From Selenomonas sp. oral taxon 920 (GTDB lineage: Bacteria; Bacillota; Negativicutes; Selenomonadales; Selenomonadaceae): DNA of 64,000 nt. The notes under the pieces were generated by a model. The model did not search any database and was not told the DNA's origin. It saw only the letters and a program-made list of their open reading frames with translations. The translations under genes were made by a program, and so were the position numbers. The stretch lies in assembly GCF_001717585.1 (NCBI RefSeq), contig NZ_CP017042.1, forward strand, positions 1,449,001 through 1,513,000, read 5' to 3'. Shown here piece by piece: positions 35,136 to 45,711 of this stretch. Within the stretch, counting starts at the first letter, position 1. Every line of letters begins with the position of its first letter.

Positions 35136-37115
35136 CTACATATCACCCTTTCTTTCCTCGTGCCGACGGAAGGTCGGCGCATCCATAAGTTCCAGCTTTC
35201 CTGAGGGAGGAATGAACTGGAAGCTGTCCTCCGTCGGGGAAGTGAGCAGCCCGAGTTCACGAAAAATACACAGGGAAGTTTCCATTGTATAGTGCGAAAT
35301 ATGCCCCATTTCACGTGAAAAGCGACACGTGAGTGCAATCTCTCCGTATGGAATCCGATCGTCCTCTGTGCGCAGTCCGCTGAGAAAGCTATAAACGGCT
35401 TTCAAAATGTCACGCGTCGGAAAAATACGCTCCTGTGCGGCAGGCATGATGGAATCCACCATGCACTGCACGGAGCGCATCCCCTGCCACTCGTTGATGC
35501 TTGGCGTGTAGGCGATGTCGCTCGTCTCCTCCGTCACAATTTCCGCAAACTCCCCTGCATTCCAGCAGAGTGCCGCCACACGCTTCTCCCGTGTGCCGAC
35601 CTCCATGCGCAGGTGCCGTCCCTCTGCCCCGATCGCTGCCGCTGTGCGCGGACGAAGCGCCCTGACACCGAAAATCGGCCGCGGATTCCCCATGCCATAC
35701 GGCTCGAGGAGGGTGAGTTCTGTGACCTGAGCAAGCGTCCAGTCGGCGGGGGCAACAAGCCCCTCAATGGGGATCTTCGGTGTGAAGTCTGCTATTTCCA
35801 AATGTGTACGTACATAGTTCGCGAACGCACGCTGAAAATCCTCCACACGCGCGCACGCAAGTGTCAGGCCCGCCGCCATCTCATGCCCGCCGAATTGGAT
35901 GAGCGTATCCCCGCACGCTGCGAGTGCCTCGTACATATGTAGTCCCGCAATGCTGCGGCACGATCCCTTGTATACATCGCCCTGCCGCGTGAGCACTATG
36001 CTCGGGCGGTAGTATGTCTCAACGAGACGGGAGGCGACAATACCAATGACGCCGGAGTTCCAGTCTTCCCCCGCGACCACGATCGCAGGAACATCGGGCG
36101 TAAAATCTGCGAGCAACGCCTTTGCCTCCGCAAGAATCTCCTGTTCCAGATCACGGCGCTCCGTGTTGAGCGCATTCAGCTCACCAGCGAGACGGTCTGC
36201 CTCGCTGGCATCCGCAGAGCTGAGCAGCTCCACGCCGCTGCGCGCCGTCTCAATCCGCCCCGCCGCATTCAGACGCGGGGCAAGCTGGAAGCCGACCATC
36301 CCCGTATTGATTGCTTTCCCCTCACAGCCGGAAACGCGGATCAGCGCCGCAATCCCTGTACAGGGCCGTGCGGACATGTGCGCCAATCCCGCTTGAACGA
36401 TCTTGCGGTTCTCGCCAATGAGCGGCACAAGGTCGGCAATCGTCCCGAGTGCGGCAATGTCGAGATCATCGGCATAGAGCCGCTGCTCCTCCGTCTGCCA
36501 AAGAGCCTGCACGAGCTTGAACGTGACGCCGACGCCCGCAAGCTCCTTGTCCGGATAGGGACAGTCCGCACGGTGCGGATTAATGACGGCATAGGCGGGC
36601 GGCAGTGCCGCCCCCGGGAGGTGATGATCGGTGATGACAATGTCCATCCCCGCCGTCATCTCCGCAACAGTCTGTACGGACGAGATTCCGCAGTCCACGG
36701 TAACAAGCAGCCCGCAGCCCTCCGCCGCAAGCTGCTCCAGTGCCGCACGGTTGATCCCATAGCCCTCCGTAAAGCGGTTCGGAATATAGTAGGAAACTGT
36801 TCCGCCGAGTGCGCGGATATTCTTCATCAGGAGGGTGGTCGAGGTCATACCATCCACATCGTAGTCCCCATAGACAACGATGTGCTCCCCACTGTGAATC
36901 GCATGCAAAATACGCCGTACGGCTTTTTCCATATCCATCATGAGAAACGGATCATGGAACGGCGCATCCTCCGGATGCAGGAAGGCGCGCGCCTCTTTCT
37001 CCGTACGTATTCCCCTATGCCAGAGAATCTGCCCGATGATCGGCGCGATCCCAAGCTCGTGTGCAAGGACCGCTCCCTCTGCCGTATTCTCGTGCACAAT
37101 CCATTCTTTCAGCAT
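35136..37115 (-). CDS. recJ: Single-stranded-DNA-specific exonuclease RecJ
   Basis: 659 aa. DHH motifs are clear: VYGDYDVDGMTSTTLL (~72-88), VTVDCGISS, VITDHHLPG, and DHHA1 with FGGHEMAAGLTL (~400). A C-terminal extra domain (~560-659) is present, as in Firmicute RecJ. 5'-3' degradation of single-stranded DNA in repair. The start at 37115 has GGGGGGAG upstream. Confidence 0.95.
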   Translation of the reverse strand: MLKEWIVHENTAEGAVLAHELGIAPIIGQILWHRGIRTEKEARAFLHPEDAPFHDPFLMMDMEKAVRRILHAIHSGEHIVVYGDYDVDGMTSTTLLMKNIRALGGTVSYYIPNRFTEGYGINRAALEQLAAEGCGLLVTVDCGISSVQTVAEMTAGMDIVITDHHLPGAALPPAYAVINPHRADCPYPDKELAGVGVTFKLVQALWQTEEQRLYADDLDIAALGTIADLVPLIGENRKIVQAGLAHMSARPCTGIAALIRVSGCEGKAINTGMVGFQLAPRLNAAGRIETARSGVELLSSADASEADRLAGELNALNTERRDLEQEILAEAKALLADFTPDVPAIVVAGEDWNSGVIGIVASRLVETYYRPSIVLTRQGDVYKGSCRSIAGLHMYEALAACGDTLIQFGGHEMAAGLTLACARVEDFQRAFANYVRTHLEIADFTPKIPIEGLVAPADWTLAQVTELTLLEPYGMGNPRPIFGVRALRPRTAAAIGAEGRHLRMEVGTREKRVAALCWNAGEFAEIVTEETSDIAYTPSINEWQGMRSVQCMVDSIMPAAQERIFPTRDILKAVYSFLSGLRTEDDRIPYGEIALTCRFSREMGHISHYTMETSLCIFRELGLLTSPTEDSFQFIPPSGKLELMDAPTFRRHEERKGDM

Positions 37116-37139
37116 GGTCTCCCCCCTTTCCGCAACAGC

Positions 37140-37174
37140 AAAAGAGCCTGTCATGGGACAGGCTCTCTTCTTTA
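37140..37174 (-). terminator. Terminator of the secDF operon
   Basis: Minus strand: AGAGCCTGTC pairs with GACAGGCTCT over a CATG loop, followed by TTTTG. It overlaps the secF stop codon by 3 nt and separates it from recJ. Confidence 0.85.
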
Positions 37175-38089
37175 CCCCTCCACCGCTGCCGGCTTCGCGG
37201 CAGGGCGCCGCTCCGTGCGGTTTCTCAGCTCAATCCAGAGCTGGCTCGCAATGAAGATGGAGGAGTAGCATCCGCTCGCAAAGCCGACGAGAAGTGCGAA
37301 TGCAAAGTCCTTCGTCGTCTCTCCGCCGAACCAATACAGTGCAAATGTCGTAAACAGAACCGTAAACACTGTGTAGAGTGAGCGCGTCAGCGTCTGATAG
37401 ATGGAACGATTGACGAGCTCATTCACGTCGCCGCCGCGGCGGAAATGAAGCTTCAGATTCTCACGAATGCGGTCAAAGATAACGATCGTATCGTTGATCG
37501 AGTACCCGACGATGGTAAGCAGCGCCGCGATAAAGGACGAATCAATCTGCCGCTGCGTAAAGGAGAACACTGCGAGCACAATGATAATATCGTGGATAAG
37601 CGCGAGCACCGCCGACACACCGAAGCGCCATTCGAAGCGGTAGGCGACATAGAGGATGATGAGTCCCCACGAAATCACAAGTGCGAGCACGGCGTTTGTA
37701 ATCAGCTCGCCGCCGATGGTCGCGCCAACCTTCTCCTCGCGGAGAACGGTATAGGGGCCGACATCCTGCGTGAGCGACGCCATGACCTCCTTGCGCTGCT
37801 GCTCCTCAAGGTCGATCGTGCGGATCATGACGTTCTCGGAGGACTCCACCGCCGCCTCGTCCCCCGAGAGCTGGATTGTGCTCCCGTCAAGATCGTATTT
37901 CGCAAGGCTCGAACGCACATCGGAGAGCGTCACCGGCTGCTCGAAGCGCAGGTCAATGATTGTGCCGCCCGTAAAGTCGATGCCAAAGTTGAACCCACGC
38001 ACGCCCATGCAGATAAAGCCGGGGATGATGAGTACGAGAGAGAGGAGAAACCAGATCCTGCGATGTCCCGCGATATCAAACTTAGGCAT
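37172..38089 (-). CDS. secF: Protein translocase subunit SecF
   Basis: 305 aa with six membrane helices; DFTGGTIIDLRF (~37) in the first periplasmic loop and VGYSINDTIVIFDRIREN (~200). With SecD and YajC it pulls proteins through SecYEG. ATG 38089 follows a GGGGGATGAG site and overlaps secD by 8 nt. Confidence 0.95.
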   Translation of the reverse strand: MPKFDIAGHRRIWFLLSLVLIIPGFICMGVRGFNFGIDFTGGTIIDLRFEQPVTLSDVRSSLAKYDLDGSTIQLSGDEAAVESSENVMIRTIDLEEQQRKEVMASLTQDVGPYTVLREEKVGATIGGELITNAVLALVISWGLIILYVAYRFEWRFGVSAVLALIHDIIIVLAVFSFTQRQIDSSFIAALLTIVGYSINDTIVIFDRIRENLKLHFRRGGDVNELVNRSIYQTLTRSLYTVFTVLFTTFALYWFGGETTKDFAFALLVGFASGCYSSIFIASQLWIELRNRTERRPAAKPAAVEG

Positions 38090-39341
38090 TCTTCTCATCC
38101 CCCTTCTTCTTTGCACCGAGCATAAAGCCGTTTGCACCATAGAGTGCGGGGCTCTCGGACAGCTTCGAGTTAATCATGAGCTTCAGCAGATACTGCGTCA
38201 GTGTGATCGCCGTAAACATCGAGAGCATTGTGCCGACACCAAGCGTGATCGCAAAGCCGCGGATCGTCCCCGTTCCGAGGAAGAAGAGCACGCCCGCCGC
38301 GATGAGCGTCGTGACGTTCGAGTCAAAAATCGTCGTGAACGCGCGCTTGAATCCTGCATCCATTGCGAGGCGCAGCGTCTTTTGGTTGACCTGATACTCC
38401 TCCTTGAAATGCTCAAAGATGAGGACATTCGCATCGACCGCCATACCGATGGAGAGGATGATGCCCGCCACACCCGGCAGGGTCAGCGTCGCATCCATCA
38501 GGTAGAGAATGCCGAGCAGCATGACCGTGTACGCCATCAGTGCCACGTCTGCAATGAAACCCGAGAGATGATAGAAGAAGATCATAAAGATAACGACAGC
38601 ACCAAGTCCAACGACAAAGGCAAACTGGGACTTATCCTTCGAGTCCTGTCCAAGCGTCGGGCCGACCGTGCGCGTCTCGATGATCTCAACCTTCACGGGC
38701 AGTGCACCGCTGCGCAGAACAACCGCGAGATTCTGCGCCTCCTCGAGGGTCTTCTGCCCCGTGATCTCCGCACGCCCGCCGAGGATCGGCTCGCGCACAT
38801 TCGGCGCCGTGAGGACTTCTCCATCGAGCAGAATGGCGATTGTACGTCCGACATTCTTCATCGTGAGATCGGCAAACTTCTGTGCCCCCTCATCCGAGAA
38901 CTCAAGGTTGACGACGTTCTGTCCCGACTGCGGATTTGTCGATGCCTGCGCATCCTTCAGATCCGTACCCGTGAGGACCGTATGCCCCTCCTCGTCGCGG
39001 AACTCGAGCATCGCCGTCTTGCCGATTGTTCGAATCGCCGCGTCGGGATCCTTGATGCCGGGCAGCTCGATGATGACGCGCCGCTCGCCTTCGCGCTGAA
39101 TGATCGGCTCGGTGAGTCCGAGCGAGTTGACGCGCTTCTCCATGATCGCAACAACGCGGTTCATCGCATCGTCATTGACCTGCGCCTGCTCCGTATCGAC
39201 CGCCTCCAGAACGACGTGCGTTCCTCCCTGCAGGTCAAGCCCCTGCCGAATTGAACTCGCAAGCGGCTGAACTAGGAAAAAAAACGCACCAATGATGGCT
39301 GCAACCGCAATCACAAGCTTTAACAGACTATGTTGTCTCAA
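38082..39341 (-). CDS. secD: Protein translocase subunit SecD
   Basis: 419 aa. RQGLDLQGGTHVVLEA (~34) and the later GMAVDANVLIFEHFKEE plus GFAITLGVGTMLSMFTAI are diagnostic. It is a short SecD compared with E. coli (615 aa), as in Firmicutes. The start is TTG 39341, with GAGG about 4 nt upstream. Order yajC ... secD-secF. Confidence 0.95.
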   Translation of the reverse strand: MRQHSLLKLVIAVAAIIGAFFFLVQPLASSIRQGLDLQGGTHVVLEAVDTEQAQVNDDAMNRVVAIMEKRVNSLGLTEPIIQREGERRVIIELPGIKDPDAAIRTIGKTAMLEFRDEEGHTVLTGTDLKDAQASTNPQSGQNVVNLEFSDEGAQKFADLTMKNVGRTIAILLDGEVLTAPNVREPILGGRAEITGQKTLEEAQNLAVVLRSGALPVKVEIIETRTVGPTLGQDSKDKSQFAFVVGLGAVVIFMIFFYHLSGFIADVALMAYTVMLLGILYLMDATLTLPGVAGIILSIGMAVDANVLIFEHFKEEYQVNQKTLRLAMDAGFKRAFTTIFDSNVTTLIAAGVLFFLGTGTIRGFAITLGVGTMLSMFTAITLTQYLLKLMINSKLSESPALYGANGFMLGAKKKGDEKNA

Positions 39342-39347
39342 CAGTCC

Positions 39348-39956
39348 TCACACCTCTTCCTCAAGGTTTTTCATCCGTTTGCAGGAAATCATGCGCCGCT
39401 CGGTCAAAACGGCATCGATGCGGGCATCCTGCACGCCCATCGGAACATCGGGAACGATCTGAAAATCAAAGGCAAGCACGAGACGCACGGCACGCTGCGC
39501 ACGCGGCAGAAATCGATCGTAATAACCGCCGCCAAGCCCCAAGCGCCCGCCGTATTCATCAAACGCCGCCCCCGGAACAATGACAAGGTCGATCTCCTCC
39601 GGCGGGATGATGCCGCCGCGCGCAGGGTCTGGCGTCCGAATCCCAAAAATGCCGTCTGTCAGCGCGTCCATCGCGGGGAGCTCCCGCGCCTCCATCACTC
39701 CCCGGCCGGTGATCTCCGGAAGTGCAATGTGCCGCCCCTCGGCGAGCAGTTCCTCCATCAGCGGGCAGAGATCAATCTCCTCTCCCGTGGAGGCGTAGAG
39801 CATGATCGTCCGCGCCTCCTGCAGCATCGTCAATGCTCGCACACGCGTGCAGATCATTTCGCTCGCGCGTGTGCGTTCCTCTGCCGAGAGCGCACGGCGG
39901 CGGGCAAGCATCTCCCGCCGCAGCGCCTTTTTTTCGGCAAGCAGATCCCCTGCCAT
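39348..39956 (-). CDS. 5-formyltetrahydrofolate cyclo-ligase
   Basis: 202 aa. LRREMLARRRALS near the start, ATP-binding IMLYASTGEEID, and DLVIVPGAAFDEYGGRLGLGGGYYDRFL, the family signature. It converts 5-formyl-THF to methenyl-THF. It lies between yajC and secD, an unusual but compact position. Confidence 0.92.
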   Translation of the reverse strand: MAGDLLAEKKALRREMLARRRALSAEERTRASEMICTRVRALTMLQEARTIMLYASTGEEIDLCPLMEELLAEGRHIALPEITGRGVMEARELPAMDALTDGIFGIRTPDPARGGIIPPEEIDLVIVPGAAFDEYGGRLGLGGGYYDRFLPRAQRAVRLVLAFDFQIVPDVPMGVQDARIDAVLTERRMISCKRMKNLEEEV

Positions 39957-39965
39957 CGAACCGTA

Positions 39966-40250
39966 TTACTCCTGCTCCGACGTATTCACCGCGCTGATCG
40001 CCGAACGCTCAAAGACAATGCTGACACCATCTGCCACACACAGCGTCACGGTCTTATCGTTAAGCGCCGTGATCTTGCCGTGCATGCCGCCGAGCGTAAT
40101 GATCTCATCGCCGACCTTGAGAGCGCCGAGCATTTCCTCACGCTTCTTCTGTGCCTGCTTCTGCGGGCGATAGAGAAGGAAATAGAAGAAGAGCACCAAA
40201 ATGATAATTGGGCCCCACGAGCTCAGCTGTGCCATCATTTCTGCATCCAT
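39966..40250 (-). CDS. yajC: Preprotein translocase subunit YajC
   Basis: 94 aa, one membrane helix (PIIILVLFFYFLLYRPQKQAQ), then a small SH3-like domain (LKVGDEIITLGGMHGKI). It belongs to the SecDF-YajC complex. Downstream of tgt. Confidence 0.94.
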   Translation of the reverse strand: MDAEMMAQLSSWGPIIILVLFFYFLLYRPQKQAQKKREEMLGALKVGDEIITLGGMHGKITALNDKTVTLCVADGVSIVFERSAISAVNTSEQE

Positions 40251-40276
40251 AAATACAACTCCTTCATTCGATAAGA

Positions 40277-41398
<1,122 letters not shown>

Positions 41399-41418
41399 TC
41401 ATCCACCACCATTCCACA

Positions 41419-41566
41419 GGAAGCATAGATAAACTCAGCACCGTCATCTCAGCAGATCCTTTTTGCCCTGCCTGCGTCAACAAATTCTCCACAGAGCACC
41501 ACTCTGCGTCCGGTTTGTTTCCTCGGCAGGACCACCAATCTGGGTGTCTATTCTATCAGTGATTCC
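41419..41566. repeat. Inverted-repeat element, copy C
   Basis: 148 bp. The left end is GGAAGCATAGATAAACT; the right end on the minus strand is GGAATCACTGATAGAAT. Imperfect ends match copies B and D; the interior differs and codes for nothing evident. It fills most of the tgt-aroE gap. Confidence 0.5.
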
Positions 41567-41615
41567 TCAAAACATCCCATATCATAACACAAAAGCGAGA
41601 GATTTTCAAAATGCA

Positions 41616-42476
41616 TTATCCCCTGCATGCAAGTTCCTCACGCAGGACACGCTTCATGAGCGCTGCATCGGGACGCACGCCCGTCCAGAGATAAAATGCC
41701 TCTGCCCCCTGCGCAGCGAGCATCGTCTCACCGTTGATCGTCACGTGTCCATATCCCTCAGCTTCCCGCAGGAAGCGCGTTGCGGCGGGCGTGTAGATTA
41801 GATCGTAAACCACGGCGGCTGAATGGAATTCCGCCATATCTACGGGCGGCATCTCCCCAACGCACGGCGTCATGCCAAGCGGTGTCGTCTGCACAACGAT
41901 ATCCGCTGTGTGCAGGGCGGCATGAAATGCAGAATCGTCAAAAGCATATGCCCGCACATCTCCGTCCGCCGCAAAGTCTGCTGCAAGGGCTTCTCCCTTA
42001 GCTGCGCTGCGAACACCGATCACGACCGAGGATGTCCCGCTGCGCAGGAGGCCCCAGAGCGCCGCACGCGCAGCACCGCCCGCGCCGAGCAGAACGGCGC
42101 GCTTCCCCGTGAGAGAAACGGCGCGTTCTTCAAATCCTGCGAGGAACCCCGTGACATCTGTATTGTGCCCGACAAGTCTTCCGTCCGCCCCGATAACGAC
42201 CGTATTGACTGCACGGATGCGCTGTGCATCCTCACTCAGTTCATCCATCAGCGGAATGATCTCCGTCTTAAACGGAATTGTCACGTTGAATCCCGCGATC
42301 CCCGCATCGCGCAGTCCATGCACCGCCGACGGCAGGGCATCCGCGTGCACAGGCAGCGCTGCATACACATAGTCCAGCCCTGCGGCCCGCAGGGCTGCAT
42401 TCTGTATGATCGGCGAGAGGCTGTGCTCAATGGGTGCACCGATCACGCCGAGCAGTTTTGTTTTTCCCGTAATCAT
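41616..42476 (-). CDS. aroE: Shikimate dehydrogenase
   Basis: 286 aa. GVIGAPIEHSLSPIIQNAAL (substrate site) and FNVTIPFKTEIIPLMD with the catalytic Lys, then VLLGAGGAARAALWGLL (NADP site). Reduces 3-dehydroshikimate. The start at 42476 has AGGG upstream; ATG 42482 is a close alternative. Confidence 0.94.
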   Translation of the reverse strand: MITGKTKLLGVIGAPIEHSLSPIIQNAALRAAGLDYVYAALPVHADALPSAVHGLRDAGIAGFNVTIPFKTEIIPLMDELSEDAQRIRAVNTVVIGADGRLVGHNTDVTGFLAGFEERAVSLTGKRAVLLGAGGAARAALWGLLRSGTSSVVIGVRSAAKGEALAADFAADGDVRAYAFDDSAFHAALHTADIVVQTTPLGMTPCVGEMPPVDMAEFHSAAVVYDLIYTPAATRFLREAEGYGHVTINGETMLAAQGAEAFYLWTGVRPDAALMKRVLREELACRG

Positions 42477-42485
42477 GCCCATACC

Positions 42486-43943
42486 CTAACTGTGTTTGCC
42501 GCGCACTTCGTCGAGCAGCCCCATCTTCAGCTCGTAGTAATCGGGGGTCATGTCAAGATAGTGGCGGTGCGGATTCTCAAAGCGCTGCTCCTCCGGCCAG
42601 ATCTCCTCCGCCAGCTGCTTTCGGACATAGCTGCGGATTTCATTCAACGACGGCAGTTCCTCCGTGCGTTTCCCGCCGCGCATATACAAACGGCGCAAGT
42701 TCACCGCAGAGAAGCCCTCAAAGAAGCGGTTCTTCCACGGCTTGCGCGGATCGACGTAGCGGAAGGGATGCGAGAGGTCGATCTCCTCCCCCTGCACTGC
42801 GAACATATCCGCAACAGCCTTGCCACGCTTGTCGTAGATGCGGTAGAGATCCTTCAGCCCCGGATTTGTCAGCTTCTCGACATTCTCCGACATCTTGATG
42901 CGCGGCACGAATGCACCGTTTTTCTCCACGGCAACGAGCTTGTAGACTGCACCAAAGACAGGGTCGGACTTCGCCGTGATCAGACGCTCGCCCACACCAA
43001 AGCTGTCCACGCTCGCTCCTTGGAGGAGGAGTGAGGAGATCGTAAACTCATCGAGACTGTTGGACAGAATGATCTTGCAGTCCGTCAGCCCTGCCTCATC
43101 GAGAATCGCGCGGACGCGCTTGGAGAGATATGCGAGATCGCCCGAGTCAATGCGTACACCCGCCAGCCGGTACCCCTGCGGGGCAAGCACCTCGCGCGCC
43201 GTACGGATGGCATTCGGAAGCCCCGAGCGGATCACATCGTAGGTGTCGACAAGGAGCACAGTCGCCTGCGGATAGATCTCCGCATAATTTTTGAACGCGG
43301 TAAATTCATCTTCAAAGAACATGACCCAGCTGTGCGCCATTGTACCCGAGATGGGGATGCCGAACTGCTGCCCTGCTGCAACCGTCGCCGTCATATCAAC
43401 GCCGCCGATGTATGCTGCCCGCGCGCCATACGTTGCAGCATCCATATTGTGTGCGCGCCGCGCACCGAAGTCCGAGACCATGCGCCCCTCTGCCGCGCGT
43501 ACGATACGCGAGGCCTTTGTCGCAATCAGCGACTGATGATTGATCTGCGCGAGCACCGCCGTCTCGATGAGCTGCGCGTCGATGATCGGTGCGACAATCG
43601 TCATGAGCGGCTCATCGGGGTAGATGATCGTCCCCTCCGGTACGGCATAGATGTCCCCACGAAAGCGGAAGCCGCGCAGAAACGTCAAAAATTCTTCCGA
43701 GAACAAATTCTGCGCACGAAAATAGTCGATATCCGCATCTGAAAATGCCAGATTCTCAACGAATTCGATGACGTGCTCCAGTCCCGCGAACACGGCATAG
43801 CCGCCCTTGTCGGGAACAGAGCGGAAGAAGAGATCGAAGGCAACGCGCACATCGCCGTATCCTCCGTGAAAATATCCGTGAGACATCGTCATCTCATAGA
43901 AATCCATCATCATGGACAAATTTCGCTTATCAAACTGCGTCAC
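42486..43943 (-). CDS. pncB: Nicotinate phosphoribosyltransferase
   Basis: 485 aa. FYEMTMSHGYF, VSDFGARRAHNMDAATYGAR (~163), HSWVMFFEDEFTAF and RIDSGDLAYLSKRVR are diagnostic. It turns nicotinate and PRPP into NaMN for NAD salvage. The start is GTG 43943, with AAGGGGGA 7 nt upstream; the 17 codons before it are not part of the protein. Confidence 0.93.
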   Translation of the reverse strand: MTQFDKRNLSMMMDFYEMTMSHGYFHGGYGDVRVAFDLFFRSVPDKGGYAVFAGLEHVIEFVENLAFSDADIDYFRAQNLFSEEFLTFLRGFRFRGDIYAVPEGTIIYPDEPLMTIVAPIIDAQLIETAVLAQINHQSLIATKASRIVRAAEGRMVSDFGARRAHNMDAATYGARAAYIGGVDMTATVAAGQQFGIPISGTMAHSWVMFFEDEFTAFKNYAEIYPQATVLLVDTYDVIRSGLPNAIRTAREVLAPQGYRLAGVRIDSGDLAYLSKRVRAILDEAGLTDCKIILSNSLDEFTISSLLLQGASVDSFGVGERLITAKSDPVFGAVYKLVAVEKNGAFVPRIKMSENVEKLTNPGLKDLYRIYDKRGKAVADMFAVQGEEIDLSHPFRYVDPRKPWKNRFFEGFSAVNLRRLYMRGGKRTEELPSLNEIRSYVRKQLAEEIWPEEQRFENPHRHYLDMTPDYYELKMGLLDEVRGKHS

Positions 43944-44040
43944 AATAGAGTCCCCCTTATTTGGGTCAAGATGGAAAATTATGGAAGCAAACAATATAGA
44001 GGTTATTATACCATTTCCTCAAGATTCACGCAAAAAGAGT

Positions 44041-44784
44041 TTACTCCTCATGTTCGTTCTGTTTTGCCAGAAATTTCAAATCCTCCATTGTGAGTCTTGC
44101 CTTCGGAAGGAGCTCGGGGCGATGACGCAGGGTTGCGAGCAGCGACTGTTCCCGCCGCCAGCGCGCAATCTCCGCGTGATTGCCCGAGAGCAGGACATCG
44201 GGGACAGCCTTGCCTTCGAACTCGCGCGGGCGCGTGTACTGCGGACAGCCAAGCAGGACATCGAAGAAGGAATCCGTCGGCGCGGATGTATCGTCGCCGA
44301 GTACGCCGGGCAGCATACGCGCCGTTGCATCCACGACAAGCATTGCGGGGATCTCACCGCCCGTCAGCACAAAGTCCCCAACGGAGATCATGCGGTCAGC
44401 GAGATCGTAGACACGCTGATCAAAGCCCTCATAGTGCCCGCAGATGAGAATGAGCTGCTCAAAGCCCGCAAGTTCCTTTGCCGTTTTTTGCGTGAATACC
44501 TCGCCCGCAGGGTCGAAGATGATCGTGCAGCGCCGCTCTGCAAGCGTTGTTGTCTGTGCCCAGATGTCGCGCACTGCAGCATAGAGCGGCTCTGGTTTCA
44601 GCACCATCCCAGCCCCCCCGCCGCACGGTGTATCGTCCACATGGCGGTGCTTATCCGTTGAATAATCACGAAAATTCGTATAGTGTATGTCAAGCGCTCC
44701 GCGCTCTGTTGCCCGTCCGATGATGCTCGTACCAAATACGCCCGCAAACATCTCGGGAAAGAGTGTCACAAGATCGATTCTCAT
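44041..44784 (-). CDS. trmD: tRNA (guanine-N1)-methyltransferase TrmD
   Basis: 247 aa with LFPEMFAGVFGTSIIGRA, YSTDKHRHVDDTPCGGGAGMV-type loop (~41-60), ICGHYEGFDQRV and ISVGDFVLTGGEIPAM, the trefoil-knot SAM site. It methylates G37 of tRNAs. The usual neighbours rimM and rplS are not adjacent. A minus-strand TATAAT with a preceding TG (near 44817-44822) is the likely promoter. Confidence 0.95.
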   Translation of the reverse strand: MRIDLVTLFPEMFAGVFGTSIIGRATERGALDIHYTNFRDYSTDKHRHVDDTPCGGGAGMVLKPEPLYAAVRDIWAQTTTLAERRCTIIFDPAGEVFTQKTAKELAGFEQLILICGHYEGFDQRVYDLADRMISVGDFVLTGGEIPAMLVVDATARMLPGVLGDDTSAPTDSFFDVLLGCPQYTRPREFEGKAVPDVLLSGNHAEIARWRREQSLLATLRHRPELLPKARLTMEDLKFLAKQNEHEE

Positions 44785-44863
44785 AGGAACTCCTTATCTT
44801 CGCTGGAATGTCCCCCATTATAACATGAATACAAATGAGAATCGGGGCATTCTTACAAAATAT

Positions 44864-44892
44864 TTTACGAATGCGCCCGGAAGATATATAAT
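44864..44892 (+). promoter_or_regulatory. Promoter of the DUF4931-mtgA pair
   Basis: TTTACG (44864-44869) and perfect TATAAT (44887-44892) spaced 17 nt. Transcription would start near 44899, favouring ATG 44926 as the first start. Confidence 0.65.
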
Positions 44893-44925
44893 AGGGCGAG
44901 AAAGATGATACAATGGGGAGTATTT

Positions 44926-45711
44926 ATGGACATCAATCTGGCCCATTTCAACACGGACATCGGACGGCAAAAGCCCGAGAACATTATCCACAGCGATACG
45001 GCGTGTCCGTTCTGCGCAACGGACGAGCTCACCGATATCATCGCAACAGACGGGGATATCATCCTGCTCAAAAATAAATACAACGTCATCGAAGAGGCAG
45101 ATCAATTCGTGCTCATCGAGGGCAAGGACTGCAATGCCGATATTCCAAGCTATACAAGCGACCATATGCACCGCCTCATTGCGTTCGGCATGGAACATTG
45201 GGAACGCATGCGTACGAGCGGGAAATATGACACCGTACTCTTCTTCAAGAACTACGGACCATACTCGGGCGGCACTATACGCCATCCGCATATGCAGCTT
45301 GTCGGATTCCCCGCATTTCGGCAGGAGCTCGCCTTTCACCGCAGCGAGTTCGAGGGGCTGCCCGTGGACGAGCGGGACGGGGTCGCGCTGAACCTCTCCA
45401 CAGAGCCGCGCGTCGGCTTCTGGGAGCTCAACATCGTGCCTGCGGACGCACGCGCAACGGCGGCGATTGCCGACTACATCCAGATCGGTGTCGACTTCTT
45501 TATGAATGCGTTTCGCAGACCTCTGACGAGCTACAATATATTCTTCTACAATGAAGGCTCGGATATCTTCATCAAGATTATGCCACGCTTCGCCACCTCC
45601 CCCGTCTTCATCGGCTACAACATTCGCCTGCTTCCGTCCAATCTCACAGAAATGCGGGATCTTATGCGCGCAAAATACTTTGAAAACAACAGACCACGGA
45701 GCAACACATGA
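44926..45711 (+). CDS. DUF4931 protein, GalT/HIT-like
   Basis: 261 aa. An N-terminal Cys pair (CPFC) and the late motif GGTIRHPHMQLVGFP, an HxHxQ histidine triad, place it with galactose-1-phosphate uridylyltransferase/HIT-like proteins. It may act on a nucleotide; the substrate is unknown. GGGGAG lies 5 nt before the ATG. It overlaps the next gene by 4 nt (ATGA). Confidence 0.8.
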   Translation: MDINLAHFNTDIGRQKPENIIHSDTACPFCATDELTDIIATDGDIILLKNKYNVIEEADQFVLIEGKDCNADIPSYTSDHMHRLIAFGMEHWERMRTSGKYDTVLFFKNYGPYSGGTIRHPHMQLVGFPAFRQELAFHRSEFEGLPVDERDGVALNLSTEPRVGFWELNIVPADARATAAIADYIQIGVDFFMNAFRRPLTSYNIFFYNEGSDIFIKIMPRFATSPVFIGYNIRLLPSNLTEMRDLMRAKYFENNRPRSNT